Shown here piece after piece: positions 63,343 through 64,000 of a DNA stretch of 64,000 nt; the first letter of the stretch is position 1; the number at the start of each line of letters is the position of its first letter. Made by a program: the position numbers and the translations under genes. A model generated the notes under the pieces. It saw only the letters and a program-made list of their open reading frames with translations, was not told the DNA's origin and ran no database searches. This DNA is from Rothia kristinae NBRC 15354 (lineage in GTDB: Bacteria; Actinomycetota; Actinomycetes; Actinomycetales; Micrococcaceae): the NCBI RefSeq assembly GCF_001570865.1, contig NZ_BCSM01000007.1, positions 1 to 64,000 on the forward strand, given 5' to 3'.

Positions 63343-63388
63343 CGCGGTGCCGGGCCCCGACGACGGCGCCCGGCCCGGGGAGGAACCG

Positions 63389-63394
63389 TAGAGT
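63389..63394 (+). promoter_or_regulatory. -10 (TAGAGT) of the alpha/beta hydrolase, leaderless candidate
   Basis: TAGAGT is 7 nt before GTG 63402. Confidence 0.45.
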
Positions 63395-63401
63395 GGAGGG
63401 C

Positions 63402-64000
63402 GTGAGCTCGATCCTGGAATCCGCCCCCATCGGCGCCTACCTGCCCGCCGAGACCCGGTGGGATCTGCCCGCCGGCGTCCTGCGCACCTGGACCTACCCG
63501 GCACGCACCTCGCCCCGGGTGCGCCTGGTCGCGGTGCACGGCTTCCGCGGGGACCACCACGGTCTGGACCTGGTGGCCCGCGCCCTGCCGGACGACGTCG
63601 AGACGGTGGTCCCGGACCTGCCCGGCTTCGGCCGCTCCCCGGCCTTCCCAGCCCGCGCCCACGACGTCGCCGGCTACGCCGAGATCCTGGGGCAGCTGCT
63701 CGAAGCCCTGCCGCAGGACGGGCTGCCCCTGGCGGTGCTCGGGCACTCCTACGGCTCCGTCGTCGCCGCGGCCCTGGCGGCGCAGCACCCGGACGCGGTG
63801 GCGGCGCTGGCCCTGCTCAACCCCATCTGCGAACCGGCCCTGGCCTCGGCCCAGCGTCTGCCGGCCCTGGGGGCCGCCCTGTTCTACAGGGTGTGCGCGG
63901 TGCTGCCCGAGGCGCTGGGAGATCGGCTGGTGCGCTCGGCGGCGATCACCCGGATCTCCTCGGAGCTGATGATGAAGACCCGCGATGCGCACCTGCGCCG
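63402..64000 (+). CDS. Alpha/beta hydrolase (partial, runs off the window)
   Basis: The first 199 residues of an alpha/beta-hydrolase-fold protein; the 3' end lies beyond the window. [17 protein letters not shown] contains the oxyanion-hole [13 protein letters not shown] follows. GHSYGS is the nucleophile elbow (GxSxG) with the catalytic Ser. The Asp and His of the triad must lie downstream. GTG at 63402 is supported by the TAGAGT -10. The substrate cannot be told. Confidence 0.85.
   Translation, partial: MSSILESAPIGAYLPAETRWDLPAGVLRTWTYPARTSPRVRLVAVHGFRGDHHGLDLVARALPDDVETVVPDLPGFGRSPAFPARAHDVAGYAEILGQLLEALPQDGLPLAVLGHSYGSVVAAALAAQHPDAVAALALLNPICEPALASAQRLPALGAALFYRVCAVLPEALGDRLVRSAAITRISSELMMKTRDAHLR

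Noticed and set aside
63279-63992. N-terminal extension of leuS to 63992.
   Set aside because: It is antisense to the alpha/beta hydrolase gene and crosses both promoters.

Overview
This window reads as a chromosomal segment of a high-GC Gram-positive actinobacterium, most likely a member of the Micrococcaceae (Kocuria/Micrococcus/Arthrobacter-like; species not determinable from sequence alone). The markers are mycothiol ligase MshC, the Pup-tagging genes (arc, dop, pup, pafA), RbpA, the ctaE-qcrCAB / ctaCDF cytochrome bcc-aa3 branch, a separate polyprenol-phosphate mannose synthase, and extreme G/C use at third codon positions. I saw no rRNA, tRNA, insertion sequence, prophage or CRISPR array. 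The content is dense, conserved housekeeping sequence.

Layout, left half. Positions 57-11524 on the + strand carry an acidic small protein, uppP, mshC, a site-2 protease, trmI, and the pupylation cluster arc-dop-pup-pafA. Two FKBP-type prolyl isomerases follow, one of them a lipoprotein. The DNA-damage regulator pafBC comes next as one fused gene, then a small membrane protein, tatA, tatC, helY, a degenerate amidohydrolase-like gene and ppm1. rbpA, an SPFH/stomatin gene, an NfeD gene and trpD lie on the - strand, with a DUF3054 membrane protein on + between NfeD and trpD. No 20S proteasome genes lie between pup and pafA, and the ARC unfoldase lacks the C-terminal proteasome-docking tail.

Middle. 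ctaE-qcrC-qcrA-qcrB (+) and ctaC-ctaD-ctaF (-) converge on a gene-poor interval of about 1.5 kb (28557-30078). Each operon ends in a strong hairpin; the one after ctaF is a perfect 50-bp palindrome followed by a T run. erpA, an M20 dipeptidase, a DUF3043 gene and pyrD follow. uppS-recO overlap by 4 nt. leuA is preceded by a short leader ORF whose 3' end forms one arm of an 11-bp hairpin.

Right half. A long - strand array runs hrcA-dnaJ-rsmE-phoH-ybeY-CNNM/CBS-era-LCP. A CIRCE operator sits between hrcA and the divergent DUF3097 gene. Then come DUF4870 (+), lepA-hemW (-), an orphan PemK/MazF-like gene (+), rpsT (+), and a leuS-degV-comEA-comEC-holA array (-). The window ends in a partial alpha/beta hydrolase (+).

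Expression signals. Many genes have an actinobacterial -10 (TAGAGT, TATACT, TAGGCT and relatives). For about a dozen genes the -10 lies only 6-8 nt before the ATG or GTG, which predicts leaderless transcripts. Coordinates of -10 elements, hairpins and start choices come from reading the sequence; none was computed or tested.
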